This document shows, one piece after another, positions 1-12,161 of a DNA stretch of 64,000 nucleotides (position 1 is the first letter of the stretch; each line of letters starts with the position of its first letter). A model generated the notes under the pieces. That model was not told the DNA's origin. It made no database searches and saw only the letters and a list, made by a program, of their open reading frames with translations. The translations under genes and the position numbers were made by a program. The stretch comes from Rehmannia glutinosa (lineage: Eukaryota; Streptophyta; Magnoliopsida; Lamiales; Orobanchaceae), in contig CM071934.1 in the NCBI GenBank assembly GCA_016081115.2, positions 64,465,267 to 64,529,266 on the forward strand. The letters are read 5' to 3'.

Positions 1-179
1 TATTGTATTTGCATGTCATGTCTCTAAACTCATTTTGTAAATCATCATAATCACCTTATAACTCATCAATTAAAGAAGAAGAGGAAGAGTTAGAATGTAC
101 CTCATTGCCTTCATCATTTATGGCCATGAGACCATGTTCATTTCTTCTTCATCCTCGAATGTTGCAAGGAGTTCATCTC
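1..179 (-). pseudogene. Copia gag C-terminal fragment
   Basis: The minus strand reads, across frame changes, an acidic stretch (EDEEE), then INDEGNEV, a serine run and DYDDLQNEF. This is the usual tail of plant Ty1/copia gag just after the zinc knuckle. Similar DNA occurs on the plus strand near 34340-34425 in element E, so the two come from one family. The fragment is cut by the window start and ends where the element B LTR begins. It contains stops and is not functional. Confidence rests on the motif order and on the internal match. Confidence 0.55.
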
Positions 180-1276
180 AGTAGCGCCATTTCTAGCTTA
201 CTTGAATTTTAATGAAAATTAAGCAACTAAAATAGAAATACTTTAATAGACTCGCTAAAAATCAAAATAGTAAAAACTTTTACCTCGTTCAAAACTTTGC
301 GGTGGAATTAAATGCTATAATCGGAATAATTATTTGTCCAAAAACATTCATACAAAAATAAAATGGCATTTGATATTTAATAAACTAAAAAGTCAAACTT
401 TGAAATAAAAAATTCCATTGACATGGGTTCCCTGAGTCACCGCCCCATCTATCTCCTTCCTCTTTTGCATTCTCATCGAAAAATTTAACATTCGTGGAAT
501 GAGCTAAAAGAGCTCAACAAGTAATCTCATGCATGAATGCATGGCTAATGCATTATCTTAACTTTTATAATCTGAATAAGACTTTACGTTTTCCTTTCTT
601 AAAAACCTTCCTTTCATTGCTTAAAACTTTCTTTCCCATAAAAATTTGCCTTTCGTTGCATGAAACATTCTTAGACGCAAGCTCACTTGGTAACACATTG
701 TTCTAACTAGAGTCGCAGATGGGCCTTGTTATTTGGAACCCATGAACATTTTGCCCGAACGCCCATTTCCATTCGTTTTCCTAAAAGCCCTTTTCCTTGA
801 ACATTAACATTAGCCACAAGCGGCACATTTCGGAACGTCGGTCCCCTGCGCCCATTTCCCACTCACTACAACATCATAGAACAATGTGCACACATTTCTT
901 TGAAAAATATTATTAATTCTAATCCTTGAAACTCGACTTTACTTAATGGGGATGCTCATGAAATGCTATGAACATACATTAACAAGATGCATGGACCTAA
1001 GTGATGCAATGTATCATTAAATATGAGAATAAACATAAGCGCATATCATAATAAGTAAATCATATTAGCTGAAACAATTAGAAACAAACCCTCCATTCAA
1101 CTAATTAAAGGAAAGCTTATATTCATTGATTCAAACTTATTTAGGGAAAGCCCTATATTTAGTTAGTTTGGGGGGTATCCCCATATACAATTAGTTAGAA
1201 ATCTACATTCAGTTAGTTAGGAAAATACATACATTCAAAGAAAAGCATACATTCAAATCATACATAGTAGGCGGCG
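180..1276 (-). repeat. Element B LTR, left copy (3' LTR)
   Basis: This stretch repeats at 8009-9109 in the same orientation, nearly colinear over about 1.1 kb with small indels. Landmarks present in both copies are 'tctagcttacttgaatttta' near the left end and 'caaagaaaagcataca' near the right end. The orientation is set by the right copy, which is followed on the minus strand by an initiator-Met-type primer site, so this left copy is the 3' LTR. Its first bases have drifted from the TG seen in the other copy. No target duplication was found: flanking copia gag on the left does not match the DNA right of 9109. Confidence 0.7.
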
Positions 1277-1282
1277 GAATGC

Positions 1283-1735
1283 CAACGGAAATTTACGTCG
1301 GTAAAACCCTTTGTCGGCAATGACTTAGCGACAAATAAAAATTTCCGTCGATAAATATACCGACGGATTCCCGATGGATTGCCGACAAAAGATGATAAGA
1401 CAATCGCGACAAGACCCCGACGGATTTTGGGTCGGCAATTTATATCTGTCGCTAAGTAAACCCGACAACTAACGATGGATTACCGACGGACTACCGACGT
1501 TCTTTTTGCCGACGGTTTACCGACAGAATGGTTCCGATGGATTATCGACGGATTTCCCACATATTTGCCAATAGATTGGCGACGGATAGTTGTCGACAGA
1601 ATACCGACGGAATGGTTCCGAAGCGAGTTTGCGACAAATTTCCGACATATTTGCCGATGGATCGGCGATGGATACTTGGCGACGAATAATCACGACGAAT
1701 TTTGCAATTGTTGTTCTATCAACAATTCGCGGTAA
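1283..1735. repeat. CACTA subterminal repeats, left end
   Basis: Dense array of degenerate short repeats around 'gacgga', 'ccgacgga', 'gccgac' and 'gcgaca', spaced irregularly. In En/Spm-type elements such arrays are the binding sites of the second (TNPA-type) protein. The small open frames seen over this array arise from the repeats and are not genes. Confidence 0.75.
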
Positions 1736-2060
1736 TCCGTCGGTATTTGTGTATATTATTGTTTTTTCAATTTTAATTTTTCAATTTCCTATTTGTTGAT
1801 TTATAAAAATCAATTTTAACCATAACAGTTCACAAAATAAAAAATACCACTCAGACATGAAAATCGAACACAACACAATCCAACATCTGAAATTTAACAT
1901 CCAACATGAAGATTCAATAACTAACATCCAAAATTCCAACATAAACTACAAAGTAAAGCATCATTCAAAAATCCATCATAAAAAACATAATACCAAGACG
2001 ACATCCAAAAATAAAATCATATCCATAATGTACCCTTATCCAACAACCAAAAGTAATAGT

Positions 2061-2560
2061 CTAATCATCACTAATACTCGCATCACCATCATGATCGCTT
2101 TGTGGGTCATGGGGAGGTAGGTCTTGGGCACGTGAAGTCCGAGTGGTGCTCATGTTCGCCATCATCCACTCCACCCGTTCCTCGAGGGTGCTCGTCCCCA
2201 ATAATATACTCATCCAATTTCTTTTGTACCTCGGCTTGACCTCGGCTCTTGCCTCCTCTTTGAGGCGCTCTACACTGCTCGAGACATCAAGGTTCCTTCG
2301 GAAGCTATCTCAGAACAACAATCATAATACCTAAAATAGTCAACATAAATAATGAATGAAAATAAGTAATCGATAATATGTAAAGTAGAAAAATACCTCG
2401 TGACTCACCATAATTACCAATGCCAAAGATGCGTTGTTTTTTGGAAATTCCTCCCCACTAATATAGTGATCATCAATCCTCTTATTACGCTGTGATTGGT
2501 CTAAATTGGAGTCGGCAGCCAATGATTGATCATTTGCTATAAGAGACTCCAACTTCAACT
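2061..2560 (-). pseudogene. Possible 3' exons of the second CACTA gene (TNPA/PTTA-like)
   Basis: Two open stretches on the minus strand look like exons. The first (about 2560-2404) follows a pyrimidine-rich stretch ending in TAG and ends at a GT just after SHE. The second (about 2306-2061) reads SSSVERLKEEARAEV, then WMMANMSTTRTSRAQDLPPH, an acidic end DGDASISDD, and a stop. The charged, helix-prone tail and the position downstream of TNP2 on the same strand fit the C-terminus of the plant CACTA accessory transposase. I do not see a diagnostic domain, so the assignment is from context. Any N-terminal part is missing or unrecognised. Confidence 0.35.
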
Positions 2561-3496
2561 ACCAAAAAGAAAAAAATATTAGAACATGGACAAGATGGCT
2601 AAAAAATGTGGGCATATAGTACAATATTGTGCAATTCAAGTAACCTATCAAAGAACTTTTCTCGCCAGAAATTGATGCACGGTCACATGCACATATCTCA
2701 TCGGACACTACTCTATTTAATCAGTAATAAAATAAAAAAGCGGCAAAGAAAAGTCCACGTGGAACTCTTTGTTTAATTGGAAAGTTTTTCGGACATGGAT
2801 TTTCACCTTTCAAATGATTTGTACACCAATTCACTATTGATTCTTGTCAAAAAAACATTAAATCTTTTTGCCTTACTTATTCCAAGAAAATGATTAAAGT
2901 ATAATAGAAAGGCTAAAGAAATTAAAAGATATAACCAACAGTGTGGAAAACAAAGGGAGAAAGCAAGAACTATCTAGCAAGTCTACTAGTCTCTAATTTA
3001 CTAAAATAAGCAACAAAATTAGACCATTTAATCCAAGTTAGACTTTACTAATAATGTGACTAACTATAATTATTATAAATAAATAAAAACTAACCTTTTC
3101 AAGTTTCTCAAAAGAATCTATTTAATTGATAATATTATGTCTCACTTGCCTACACCTCTTGCAAGTCGAGTTTGAATAGAAGAAAAGGCTGGAGCGAGGA
3201 TGTAGGAAGGCTATCATCTATCTAGCAGAACAAAATCTCCTCATATTTCAAATGTACACTCTATAATCTGAAAGTTATCATGAACTACAATCAAAAAATT
3301 GATTTGAGTCGATTAATCGTAAGTTAAAATGATGCACACACCTAATCACCCAAAGGACCAAAGTAATCTATAGACCATGGTCAAACTACACACCAACACT
3401 CTCTACATCCTTCACAAAGAAAAACAAGGTGGTATTGAACCTCTTGCAAGAAAGCTATTCATTTAAGAAAAATAAAGAAATAAAAAATATTGAGTG

Positions 3497-4501
3497 TCAT
3501 TGAAATGCTTCGTGCAAAGACACAATCGCACATTTCGAATCTCTGCTGCAAATTGGATGAGTGTCATTGAAATGCTTCCAAGCTAGGGAGTCCGAGCAAT
3601 GACTCATAATATCATCTTCGACCATATGTTCTGCATGCCACCTCATTTCCTTAGCAGTTGCTTTAGATGCGTACAATCTTTTCAATCTATCTGTCAAGGG
3701 AAAATAGTACATCTTTTTGTAGGCAATATTATTTTTATGTCGTGTACCACTCCCTCGACTCTCCCTCCTAAATCGAGCATGCCCACAGAACTTGCAAGTC
3801 ATAGCAGTGTTGTCTTCACCCCAGTATAACATACATCCATTATTGCAACAATCAATTTTTTCCACCGCAGCCCATGCCTCGCAAAGATCTTTTTCGCTTT
3901 TGTAGAAGTTATCGGGCACTGTATTATTATCGGGAAGAATCTCACTGATAAGTTGCACCATGTCATCATAATTTCTTTCAGACATGTGATGTTCAGCCTT
4001 CATGTGCATCGCTCTGGCAACAAATGATAATTGTGAGTGTTTACTACAACCAGCCCATAACTCTTTATCTGCAGCATTGAGCATGTCATAGAATTTCTGT
4101 GATTCTGGATTCGGAGGTTCCTCTAATTCACTCGGATCAAACTCGGGACCCGCTGCATCCATCACCATTGTATGGTAATCCATCGTTAATTCCACATCTT
4201 CACTATAATGTACATTTTGGGTGTTGCTTGCTTCTACATGTGTTTCTCCATGTCTATCCCAAACATAATATTCTGGCACAAATCCATATCTTACAATATG
4301 GTATTTAACTTCATCACGGTGGAGATACTGGCGATTCTGGCACTTACGATGATTACATGGACATCTGATTTTATCCACATCCATCCACTCTACTTGACTA
4401 CAGGCAAAGTCAATAAATTTTTCTAGTCCTTCTAAGAACTCACTAGATAGGACCCCTCTACTTTCAAACCTTTTATACATCCACTCGCGTTCTACACTCA
4501 T
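3497..4501 (-). pseudogene. CACTA transposase TNP2, N-terminal fragment
   Basis: An open frame of 334 codons. Residues about 5-85 match the transposase-associated N-terminal domain of plant CACTA proteins (WMYKRF, then CPCNHRKCQN, then YHIVRYGF and YVWDRHGE). From about residue 210 it matches the start of TNP2 (CKFCGHARF, YKKMYYFPLTDRLKRLYASK, MRWHAEH, WKHFNDTHP). Full TNP2 is roughly twice to three times this length and carries its catalytic residues beyond the point where this frame ends. The family continuation AEIRNVRLCLCT is still readable in another frame just past WKHFNDTHP, so a frameshift near 3550 precedes the truncation. The protein cannot be an active transposase. The start chosen is the first Met before the conserved domain. 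Confidence 0.85.
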
Positions 4502-7330
4502 TTTTCAATGTCCTGATAAATTGAAATAATATATAATAGACATTATAATAAGAATTTGGAGTTATTAGTGGTTTCTTCATTTTGAGTTTGATAGGTAAAA
4601 TATCAAAATCTTTATAGTTGACAAGAAAAGGAGTTATTTATAACTATCCAAAACTACCAAAAGTAGAATTTAAAAGGGAAGATACAAAAGGAGCATATAT
4701 CAATAAAAGATAACATACATGGTTCATGGATAAGGATTTCAAAGACGTCATTACGAGCAAATATATTTATAGATAACATACATCGGATCGGAAAATGCTT
4801 TTGTTGTATTATAAAGGCCGAAATTACTCTTACTATGAAAGAGGTACAACTACTCCAATTGAGATTCTGATAGTTAAATTTTTTTATTTTGAAATCTACA
4901 AGTAAAAAACCACTACGCAAAAATGAGCACACAAAAGACAAAAAAACAGATTATAATAATATAAAACTAATTGAATGTATTATATAGAAATTAAATACAT
5001 ACGAAATGATTGAATACGATTTACACCAAGGTGTTCAAAATAGTGACTGTTATGTTCTTTTCTAAAGAAAGATTGACTTTATGAAACTATTAGATAATTA
5101 CTTAAATTTGAAATATCTTAATTTTCTATTCTACAGAGAAGTGCAACAATTTTTTTGAAACACCCTGAATAGTACAAGATTTCATTTGATGCATAATTAC
5201 CTGTAATTCGGTAACCTCGTGGCGTAAGGAAATATTCTTGTGCACCAATGAATATAAATACGCTTATCAATATCTCGCAATGAAAAACACCAATATCCAT
5301 CTCAAACATACATTGGATATACACACATACGCCATTCATACCACCACAAGAACAATGACAACATTGTAGTTACGCTTTCTCGAGTTATACAAAAATCATC
5401 CACTCGACAAGTGTTTCCAATCATTGTGGGCTGCCATTGGATGTTATTATTTCCAATTCACACACAAACACACACCCAAAATATTTGCTACCCGTCCACA
5501 ATGTGAGGTACTTTAAAATGAAAAAATGAACTAACAAAGAAGAAACTTTAAAATGAACTTGCAAAGAAGAAACTTCTAATTCTAGTTAATATGTTTTTAA
5601 CAAAGAAGAACTAATAGCATTACATCGATATCAACAAAGAAGAAACTTCTAATTTCTTATAGTCATACAAGTAAATGTAGAAGAATCCCATTTGTTTCTT
5701 TTTACAATTTGCTAATATCAACAGGGGTGTCTTGGTGTTGAATATGAACAATCACTTTCAAGAACACACAAATTAGACTAACAACCAAACACTCGAGCGA
5801 TATTTTCCTAATGCACTCACTCCTACTAAAAGTTTCTAGGGTTTTGATTTGGGGAGTGAAATAAAAAAAGAAATAAAAAAAGGTTCTAGGGTTTTCAGAT
5901 TTGGGGAGTGAAATAAAAAACAAAAGAGAGATTACCTATCAACAAACGGCGGAATTGGTTTGATGATGAATGGCGGTCGGCCAGGCGGAGACGGAGATTG
6001 GAGAAGGCCATCAACTTCGGTTTCACTCTTGACCCTTTGTTTTAGGCCTTAGGAACAGCCCTCACGTTTTTACCTAAAAACATTGTTTTTTAAAAGCTAA
6101 AAACGTAACTAATAGTATATTATGTATATATATTTAAAGGTTTTATAATTATACATATAAATGACTTTTAATGAATTTCTCGATTTATTTAAATATTATA
6201 AAAATATTAAAATGAAGTTTTTATCGCCAAGTATTATACGGATAACTATAATACGAGTATTAAACGTTTTATTTGAAAAGTACGGAGTATTTAACGCCGC
6301 TTCACAATGTGTACGGGAAATGAAAGTATTTTTCACTTATTCGTACGTACGGATACTATACGGATATGATACGCGTATTAACTAACAGAGCAGTTATGGG
6401 ATTAAATGGTTTGAAAATTCAATATTAGTGGGTAAAATTTTACATAGAATGGGCATATATACAATGTGATTTTTAATTACAAATTTTATTATAATTTCAA
6501 GCCAAAATTTGGTATTGGTTCGGTCCAATCGGTTAATCGAATAGTGCACATCCCTAAAGCATATATATATATATATAGTGGCTCGTAGTAATAGTTTAGG
6601 TTATTTTTACAACTAAAGCATTTATGTTTTTAGTTTAACATTTTAATTTTCAGAATAATTTAATCAGTAAGTTATTAAACAAAATATAAATAAAAATTTA
6701 ATATACACATAATCACCCCTAATTTTTCCTAATGATTCTAAAAATCGGTGTCTATTGATGTGGGACGTATTTTTCTGAATACTTTATATGCTAGACATTC
6801 ATACAATGTCTATAAAGAATTGCGACTATGCACGACTACTTACAAAAAGTCGAGATGAGTCTACACGTTATAACATTCATACATATTTCTAGTTGTGAAT
6901 TCATGGTTCTCTCACAAGGATCCAACAAAAATATGACGTATTGTAATAAATATACTTATATATTAAGGATTATTCATAATAAGAACAAGAACATAGAAAT
7001 AAGAATCTTATATATATATATAGAGGATCGTTCATCTTAGATCCAATTGAAATTAAGGAATCAAGAACATATAAATAAGATTCTTATTCTCCATTTTATA
7101 CAAGACTTTAATTAGTTTCATTGTTTAATTTAATAGCTCACAAGTTTTTGAAAATTTTTAATATTTTGGACCCGAAATTATAATTAATTTTACGTTTTGG
7201 CCACATATATAATTAATCCAAATAAACTTGAACAATATTGTGTTTCATTATACTCGATTCATTAGAACTTAGAAGTGAACTATACCTTTTAGTTTGGTCT
7301 TACTATTAGTTTTTTATTATATTTTATTTT
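4502..7330. other. CACTA interior upstream of TNP2, no gene seen
   Basis: About 2.8 kb of AT-rich DNA upstream of the transposase fragment. It holds many short frames without recognisable domains. Visible structure: a duplicated block with telomere-box-like AAACCCTA near 5833-5920, an (AT)n run at about 6560-6577, and a cluster of 'tacgga/tacggat' motifs at 6230-6385. The stretch 5940-6010 on the minus strand could be a 5' exon (MAFSNLRLRLADRH), but I cannot support it. Confidence 0.5.
5833..5920 (-). repeat. Tandem duplicate with telomere-box-like motif
   Basis: Two copies of a block of about 36 bases (5833-5868 and 5883-5920) share 'ctagggtttt', 'atttggggagtgaaat' and an A-run. On the minus strand each contains AAACCCTA, the plant telo-box core often found near transcription starts. 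It lies upstream of the transposase fragment on the same strand, so a promoter or leader role is possible but not shown. Confidence 0.55.
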
Positions 7331-7334
7331 TTTT

Positions 7335-7760
7335 TATCAAAATCTGTCGCTAATCTCTCGCCCATCTGTCGGTAAATACCAACAGAAATGGTCCGTCGCT
7401 GATAACGACGGGTAAATCCGTCGGTAAATTTTTAGAAGAAATTTTGTCGCTAATCGATCCGCAAAATTCCTCGGATTTGCCGACATAACAAGTCCGTCGG
7501 TAAATAACAAATGAGACATTTACGCGGTAAATGGTTAGTCGGTATTCTATCTCGCATTCCGTCGGGAAATTTGGAGGTAAAATTTTCCGAAATTAGCTTC
7601 GTTTAGCGAGAGGCTATTATCTCGTCGTTAAATTCCGTCGGCAATCCGTCGGTGTTTTGTCGGTATTATTTTAAATGAATTTCCGTCGATAATCCGTCGG
7701 TAGTCGCTTGCTAAATGGCGATCGATTTATTCCGTCGGTAATTTCCGTCATAAAAATTAA
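7335..7760. repeat. CACTA subterminal repeats, right end
   Basis: Many degenerate copies of 'ccgtcggtaa', 'tccgtcgg' and 'gtcgctaat', mainly opposite in orientation to those at the left end. This mirror arrangement of subterminal arrays is typical of CACTA elements and supports the element call. Confidence 0.8.
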
Positions 7761-7772
7761 TTTCTTGTAGTG
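7761..7772 (-). repeat. CACTA terminal inverted repeat (right)
   Basis: TTTCTTGTAGTG, the exact reverse complement of the widespread plant CACTA terminus CACTACAAGAAA. The following bases are 'atg'; a 3-bp target duplication cannot be checked because the left end is lost. Confidence 0.85.
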
Positions 7773-8008
7773 ATGAATGTATCAAATAATCAATACTATG
7801 TCAAGCACATTCACATTTGCGATCTAAAGCCAACAACATAATCACAATACCATACATGCATAATTAAAATTAATGTAAAAATTACCATATAGTGGAGGGA
7901 GAAGCTCGGAGCGACTCGAACCCATGATTGACTTTAAAATTATCTCAAATGAAACTTTTGAAGTCAACAAAATTGGTTTTAAAAAGCCTGGGCTCTAATA
8001 CCACTAAA
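7773..8008 (-). mobile_element. Element B internal remnant with primer binding site
   Basis: A 236-bp stretch between the CACTA end and the right B LTR. The complement of 7992-8003 reads TGGTATTAGAGC, one base from the plant initiator-Met primer site TGGTATCAGAGC, placed five bases from the LTR. This fixes B as a minus-strand LTR element. The rest is noncoding. No gag or pol of B is present, so B is either a noncoding (LARD-like) element or has lost its interior. Confidence 0.65.
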
Positions 8009-9109
8009 TGTATCGCTGTTTCTAGCTTACTTGAATTTTACTGTGAAAATTAAGCAACTAAAATTGAAATACTTTAATAGAGTGCTAAAAATATGAAATA
8101 GTAAAAACTTTTACCTCGTTCAAAACTTTGCAGCGGAATTAAATGCTAATAATTGAAATAATTATTTGTCCAAAAACAATTATACCGAAAATAAAATGAC
8201 ATTCGATATTTAATAAACTAAATAGTCAAACTTTGAAAATAAAAGAATTCCATTGACATGGGTTCCCCGAATCACTGCGCCGAGCTATCTCCTTCCTCTT
8301 CTGCATTCTCATCTGAAAAATTTAACATTTGTGAATGAGCTAAAGGAGCTCAACAAGTAATCTCATGCATGAATGCATGCCTAATGCATTATCTTAACTT
8401 TTATAACTTAAAAAGACTTTACATTTTCCTTGCTTAAAAGCCTTCTTTTCATTGCTTAAAACTTTATTTCGAATAAAACTTTGCCTTCGTTGCATGAACA
8501 TTCTTAGGATGCGGCTCACTTGGTAACACATTGTTCTAATCAGGGTCACAAATGGGCCTTGTTATTCGAACCCGTGAATATTTTGCCCGAAGACCCATTT
8601 CCATTCGTTTTGCTCGGCGCTTTTCCTTGAACATTAACATTAGCGGCAAGGACCAAATGCCGGAATGCCGATCCCCGCGCCATTTTCCACTCACTCCAAC
8701 ATCGTGAGAACAATGCGCACCCATTTCTTTGAAAAACATTATTAATTCTTATCCTTGAAACTCGATTTTACTTAATCGGGATGCTCGTGAAATGCTATGA
8801 ACATACATTCACATTATGCATGAACCTAAATGAAGCAATGTATCATTAAATACGAGAGTAAACGTAAGCTCATATCAAAATAAGTAAAATATATTAGTCA
8901 AACAATTCGAGAAACAAACCCTCCATTCAACTAATTAAAGGAAAGCCTATATTCAATGATTCAAACTTATTTAGGGAAAGCCCTACATTTAGTTAGTTAG
9001 GGAGAAATCCTATATCCATTTAGTTGTGAGAAACTCTTCATTCAGTTGGTTAGGAAAATACATACATTCAAAGAAAAGCATACACTCAAATCATACATAA
9101 TTGGTGGCA
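8009..9109 (-). repeat. Element B LTR, right copy (5' LTR)
   Basis: Begins TGTATCGCTG and ends GGTGGCA on the plus strand, giving TG...CA ends; matches 180-1276. On the minus strand the primer site follows it directly, making it the 5' LTR. It abuts the truncated 3' LTR of copia A at 9110. One open frame inside (8536-8739, minus) is not a gene. Confidence 0.7.
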
Positions 9110-10423
9110 AGCCCAATGCTTAACTTGGCTGATTTGGTTTTTAACAAATGGAAGACTTAACACCCTTTGATTTGATTTAAGCTTGTTTTTAAACAATTAT
9201 TTTAGCACTTAGTTATTTATCGCTTGGATAGCAAATATAAAATAACAACAGATATAAGTAAATATCCAGGAATGTAAATTGATACAAGTATTTTATAGAG
9301 GTTCAAAGATGGGGTAATTCTTCCAATCCTCTCTTCTCCAACTCCTGGAGGAATCCACTAAGTAATGACCGCACAATGCGGTTATCGATGCGGACTCACG
9401 GCTTGATCACACAGTTGGCTTCTCTTTGACTCAGCTTCTTCACTGGGCAACTGTCTTGCTATTTCAACTCACTTCTCAAGTTCTTGGATTTGATCACGAA
9501 GCCCTCCAACAAACCTAATACTTGGTTCGACCTTGAACCTTTCTATAGTCCTTCAACTTAGAAAGTAGACCCTTTTGTTTCTACAAAAGTTTCCTCTTCA
9601 ACTGTTGAAGTTATCTCTCCTTCACAACTTGTGTTGGATCGAGTTTTTTCGAGTTTAAGGCTTGAGTAATAGCTTGAATTGCTTTGACAATTTTGCAGGT
9701 TATTTGCTTGAATATTGCTTGATCGTTTGTGGTTCATGTAACCTTTTCTCAATAGCTTCCTCAGTCTTTTATAGTGCACATTTGAAATTTTCCGTTGAAG
9801 AGATAGACTAGTTTCAAATGTTGCTTTTGTGTTCGTTGGCTTGTCTTGTCTTGGTCCGCAACCTTTGTGATGTTGACCTTTCCTTGTATTAAATGGCATT
9901 TCAGTTTGCAGGTTCTAACACAAGGTGTAGTGTTTCCCATTGATTCCATCCTTTTGCACAATTATGGGCCAAACAATTTAAGACCAGGCAAACTTGACAT
10001 ATTACTATATCGACTAATATACTTGACTTTATTCCAATGGATCTAAGTCGGTGGTCTTCACTGATCACGCTTTTTTACCTAGGTAACTTGAGTCCGCTCT
10101 AATCATGGGATTGACTCAACTATCACTTCAACCGATAGACTTGGCTTCTTGAGTTGACTTGACCGCACTTCTCATAGATGTTCCTCACCGAGTTCTCTTG
10201 CAATGAGTCCTTGACTCATTCTAGGCCATACTCACCGACATACAACAGAGTCTTTATTCCAAATCCATGAGCTGACTTCTTGTAATCTTTGACATAGCCG
10301 ACTAAACTCGCCTCTTCCATCCCTATCTATTAGAATGCATAATTACAAGGAAAATGGGGTGCCAACTTCCTAGTTTAAGTTTTACATGGTATCATCAAAA
10401 TGTAACAAATAAATTTCCTAACA
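9110..10423 (-). repeat. Copia A 3' LTR (truncated)
   Basis: Matches 20757-22074 throughout. On the minus strand it starts TGTTAGGAAATTTAT right after the polypurine tract. The last about 200 bp (equivalent to 20552-20757) are missing at the junction with the B LTR. Divergence from the other LTR is visible as scattered substitutions and small indels, so the insertion is not recent. Confidence 0.8.
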
Positions 10424-10436
10424 ATTTCCCCCTTTT
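10424..10436 (-). other. Polypurine tract of copia A
   Basis: On the minus strand AAAAGGGGGAAAT directly precedes the LTR start TGTTAGG. This is the expected plus-strand priming site for reverse transcription. Confidence 0.8.
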
Positions 10437-11770
10437 GATGATGCCAAAACTTAAAACAAATAATATAAGTAAATAGCAAGAATAAATACAGTAAATTGCA
10501 TAAACAAAGAATGTTTGCTTTTGAATAATCATTTTATTGATCATAACATTCTTGTCCTTTACAAAGTCAAGCACAATAAGTATCAAAGCTTTTTCCTTTA
10601 CTGAGCTTTTATACAAGTACATCAATGCAACATGTATCTAAGCTAAGTTACAAGAAATTTCACCGAGGTATTACAGAGTCTTACATCTATGTATTTACAA
10701 CAAAATACATGAAGGGGTTCGCAAAGACACTTCATCGCCTTCGCCGCTTCCTTCTTCTCTCTTCTTCATCATCTCTCTTCTTGTCATCCTCAAATCTTCT
10801 TCTCTTTCTTTCCTCTTCCTCTCTTTCTTTTTCTCCTACGCTCACCTAATAGCAGGGGTCATCCCTTCGCCGCTCTCTTCCCATTCGCGAGCGCTTCTCT
10901 CATTCTCGCTTTCTTGCCTTCTAAGAGCCTCAACGTTCTTTCTAGAAACTTGTAGGTTGGCAAGGTGATCATATCCAGCCCAATATATAAGACCCTTCTT
11001 GTGCGGATCTACGTATGCTACGTCTTTTGGTTTTGGTCGACGTTGAGAGCCTCTTCCACCGCCACCACATCTTCCCCTTCCTCTCGGGGAGTATATTGTA
11101 TTGGAGCCTTTGACTTTCCAAACTAAGTGATCATGGAAGTCTGCACGCTTATCACCGATTGACACATGATTCAATCACTTCTCCCAATACAAGTCCCAGG
11201 CTTGGCAGTCATCCCTTAAAAGTAACCTTCGATTCTAGAGTTTGGAATTCCTCTATTGATCCGGGGCCGAGATCCATCATCATGCATGGTAATGTTCCTT
11301 GGGGTTTTGATCACAACGTAGTCCTTTCCACCGAGGACCACCATATTGCTTCATGATCTCCTCGAACGCGAGTTGATTGCTTCTCATCTACCTCCTCAAA
11401 TGCAACTTTGATGGCCTTTCTTTTATCTTTCATAGCCACCGCAGCTTTCTCAAAAAAGGTAGGTTCGGGATAGCTTTGCCGAGAATGGAGGTTGTGACTT
11501 CACCTAGTGTGGTTTCAAGATACATCAATTTCAAATTCTTTGAACTTCCTTCCCCTCGCTTGTGTCACCTTCTTTCTTCACTTCTTGGTTCAATCCCTTA
11601 AGGGACTCTTCTTCCCCTTTTTGGCATCATTACCAAAGAAGAGAGATATCGATTGATTGTGTTTGCTCGGATCGAGCCTCACTGCCTTAACAGCTTCTTC
11701 GATCTCAAATGGTTTGTCCAATTGAGTTACGGGTCCTCACTGCCTCATCAACGCATCGGAGATGATGTGG

Positions 11771-12161
11771 TGTGACGCCCGAGCCAAGAGTGCGGGAGTG
11801 ATCGCCGGTGCAAGAAGGCACGGACAAGGAGCGGCTCTGGCAAAGCTTCTAGGCGGAGGGACATGAATGAACGATCCCATACCCGAATAAGAGGAGATTC
11901 TCGAGACCGTAGGTATGGGACTATACAATTGAGGAGAGCATAAAAGATTTGATAGGTACTACTCATATCAACAAGATGCATCTTCTTTTCTCGTGCTCAT
12001 CTCATAAAAACTTCAAGTTAAGCGTGCTTGGCCTATAGCAATTGTGGGATGGGTGACCCCTGGGAAGCTACTCTCGGTGCGCGTGAGTGAGGACAAAGCG
12101 CTACTGAAAGACTCGTGTTGGTTTGTGGGGACATCGTCAATCCGGAAGGCGGGCCGTTACA
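11771..12161 (+). repeat. Cassandra 5' LTR
   Basis: Starts TGTGACGCCCG, ends GGGCCGTTACA. Colinear with 12232-12631 with few differences. The 5S-like module is in its second half. Confidence 0.92.
11953..12083 (+). other. 5S rRNA-like module in Cassandra 5' LTR
   Basis: The core AAGTTAAGCGTGCTTGG and GGGATGGGTGACC match the box A and box C parts of the plant 5S internal promoter, followed by CTGGGAAG as in 5S. The upstream half is more diverged. In Cassandra this region is thought to recruit RNA polymerase III. It is not a functional 5S gene: the 5' half is altered and there is no 5S spacer context. Confidence 0.88.

Larger units (their letters stand above)
1277..7772 (-). mobile_element. 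CACTA (En/Spm) DNA transposon, decayed
   Basis: The right terminus TTTCTTGTAGTG (7761-7772) is the reverse complement of the classic CACTACAAGAAA end. Both ends are rich in short subterminal repeats of the 'ccgacgga / tccgtcggta' type in opposite orientations. A TNP2 transposase fragment lies inside on the minus strand, with a second possible gene downstream, which is the usual CACTA gene order. The left terminus next to the B LTR has no recognisable CACTA end, so it is lost or mutated; the left boundary is approximate. The element sits between the two B LTRs. Confidence 0.8.

Noticed and set aside
1475..1735. Open frame with repeated TEWFR-type peptides
   Set aside because: It translates the CACTA subterminal repeats; no protein family resemblance.
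2340..2558. Independent small host gene
   Set aside because: Position and strand fit exons of the CACTA second gene better; no host family recognised.
10625..10849. Serine/leucine-rich plus-strand frame
   Set aside because: Shadow of the Lys/Arg-rich end of the env-like region on the minus strand.
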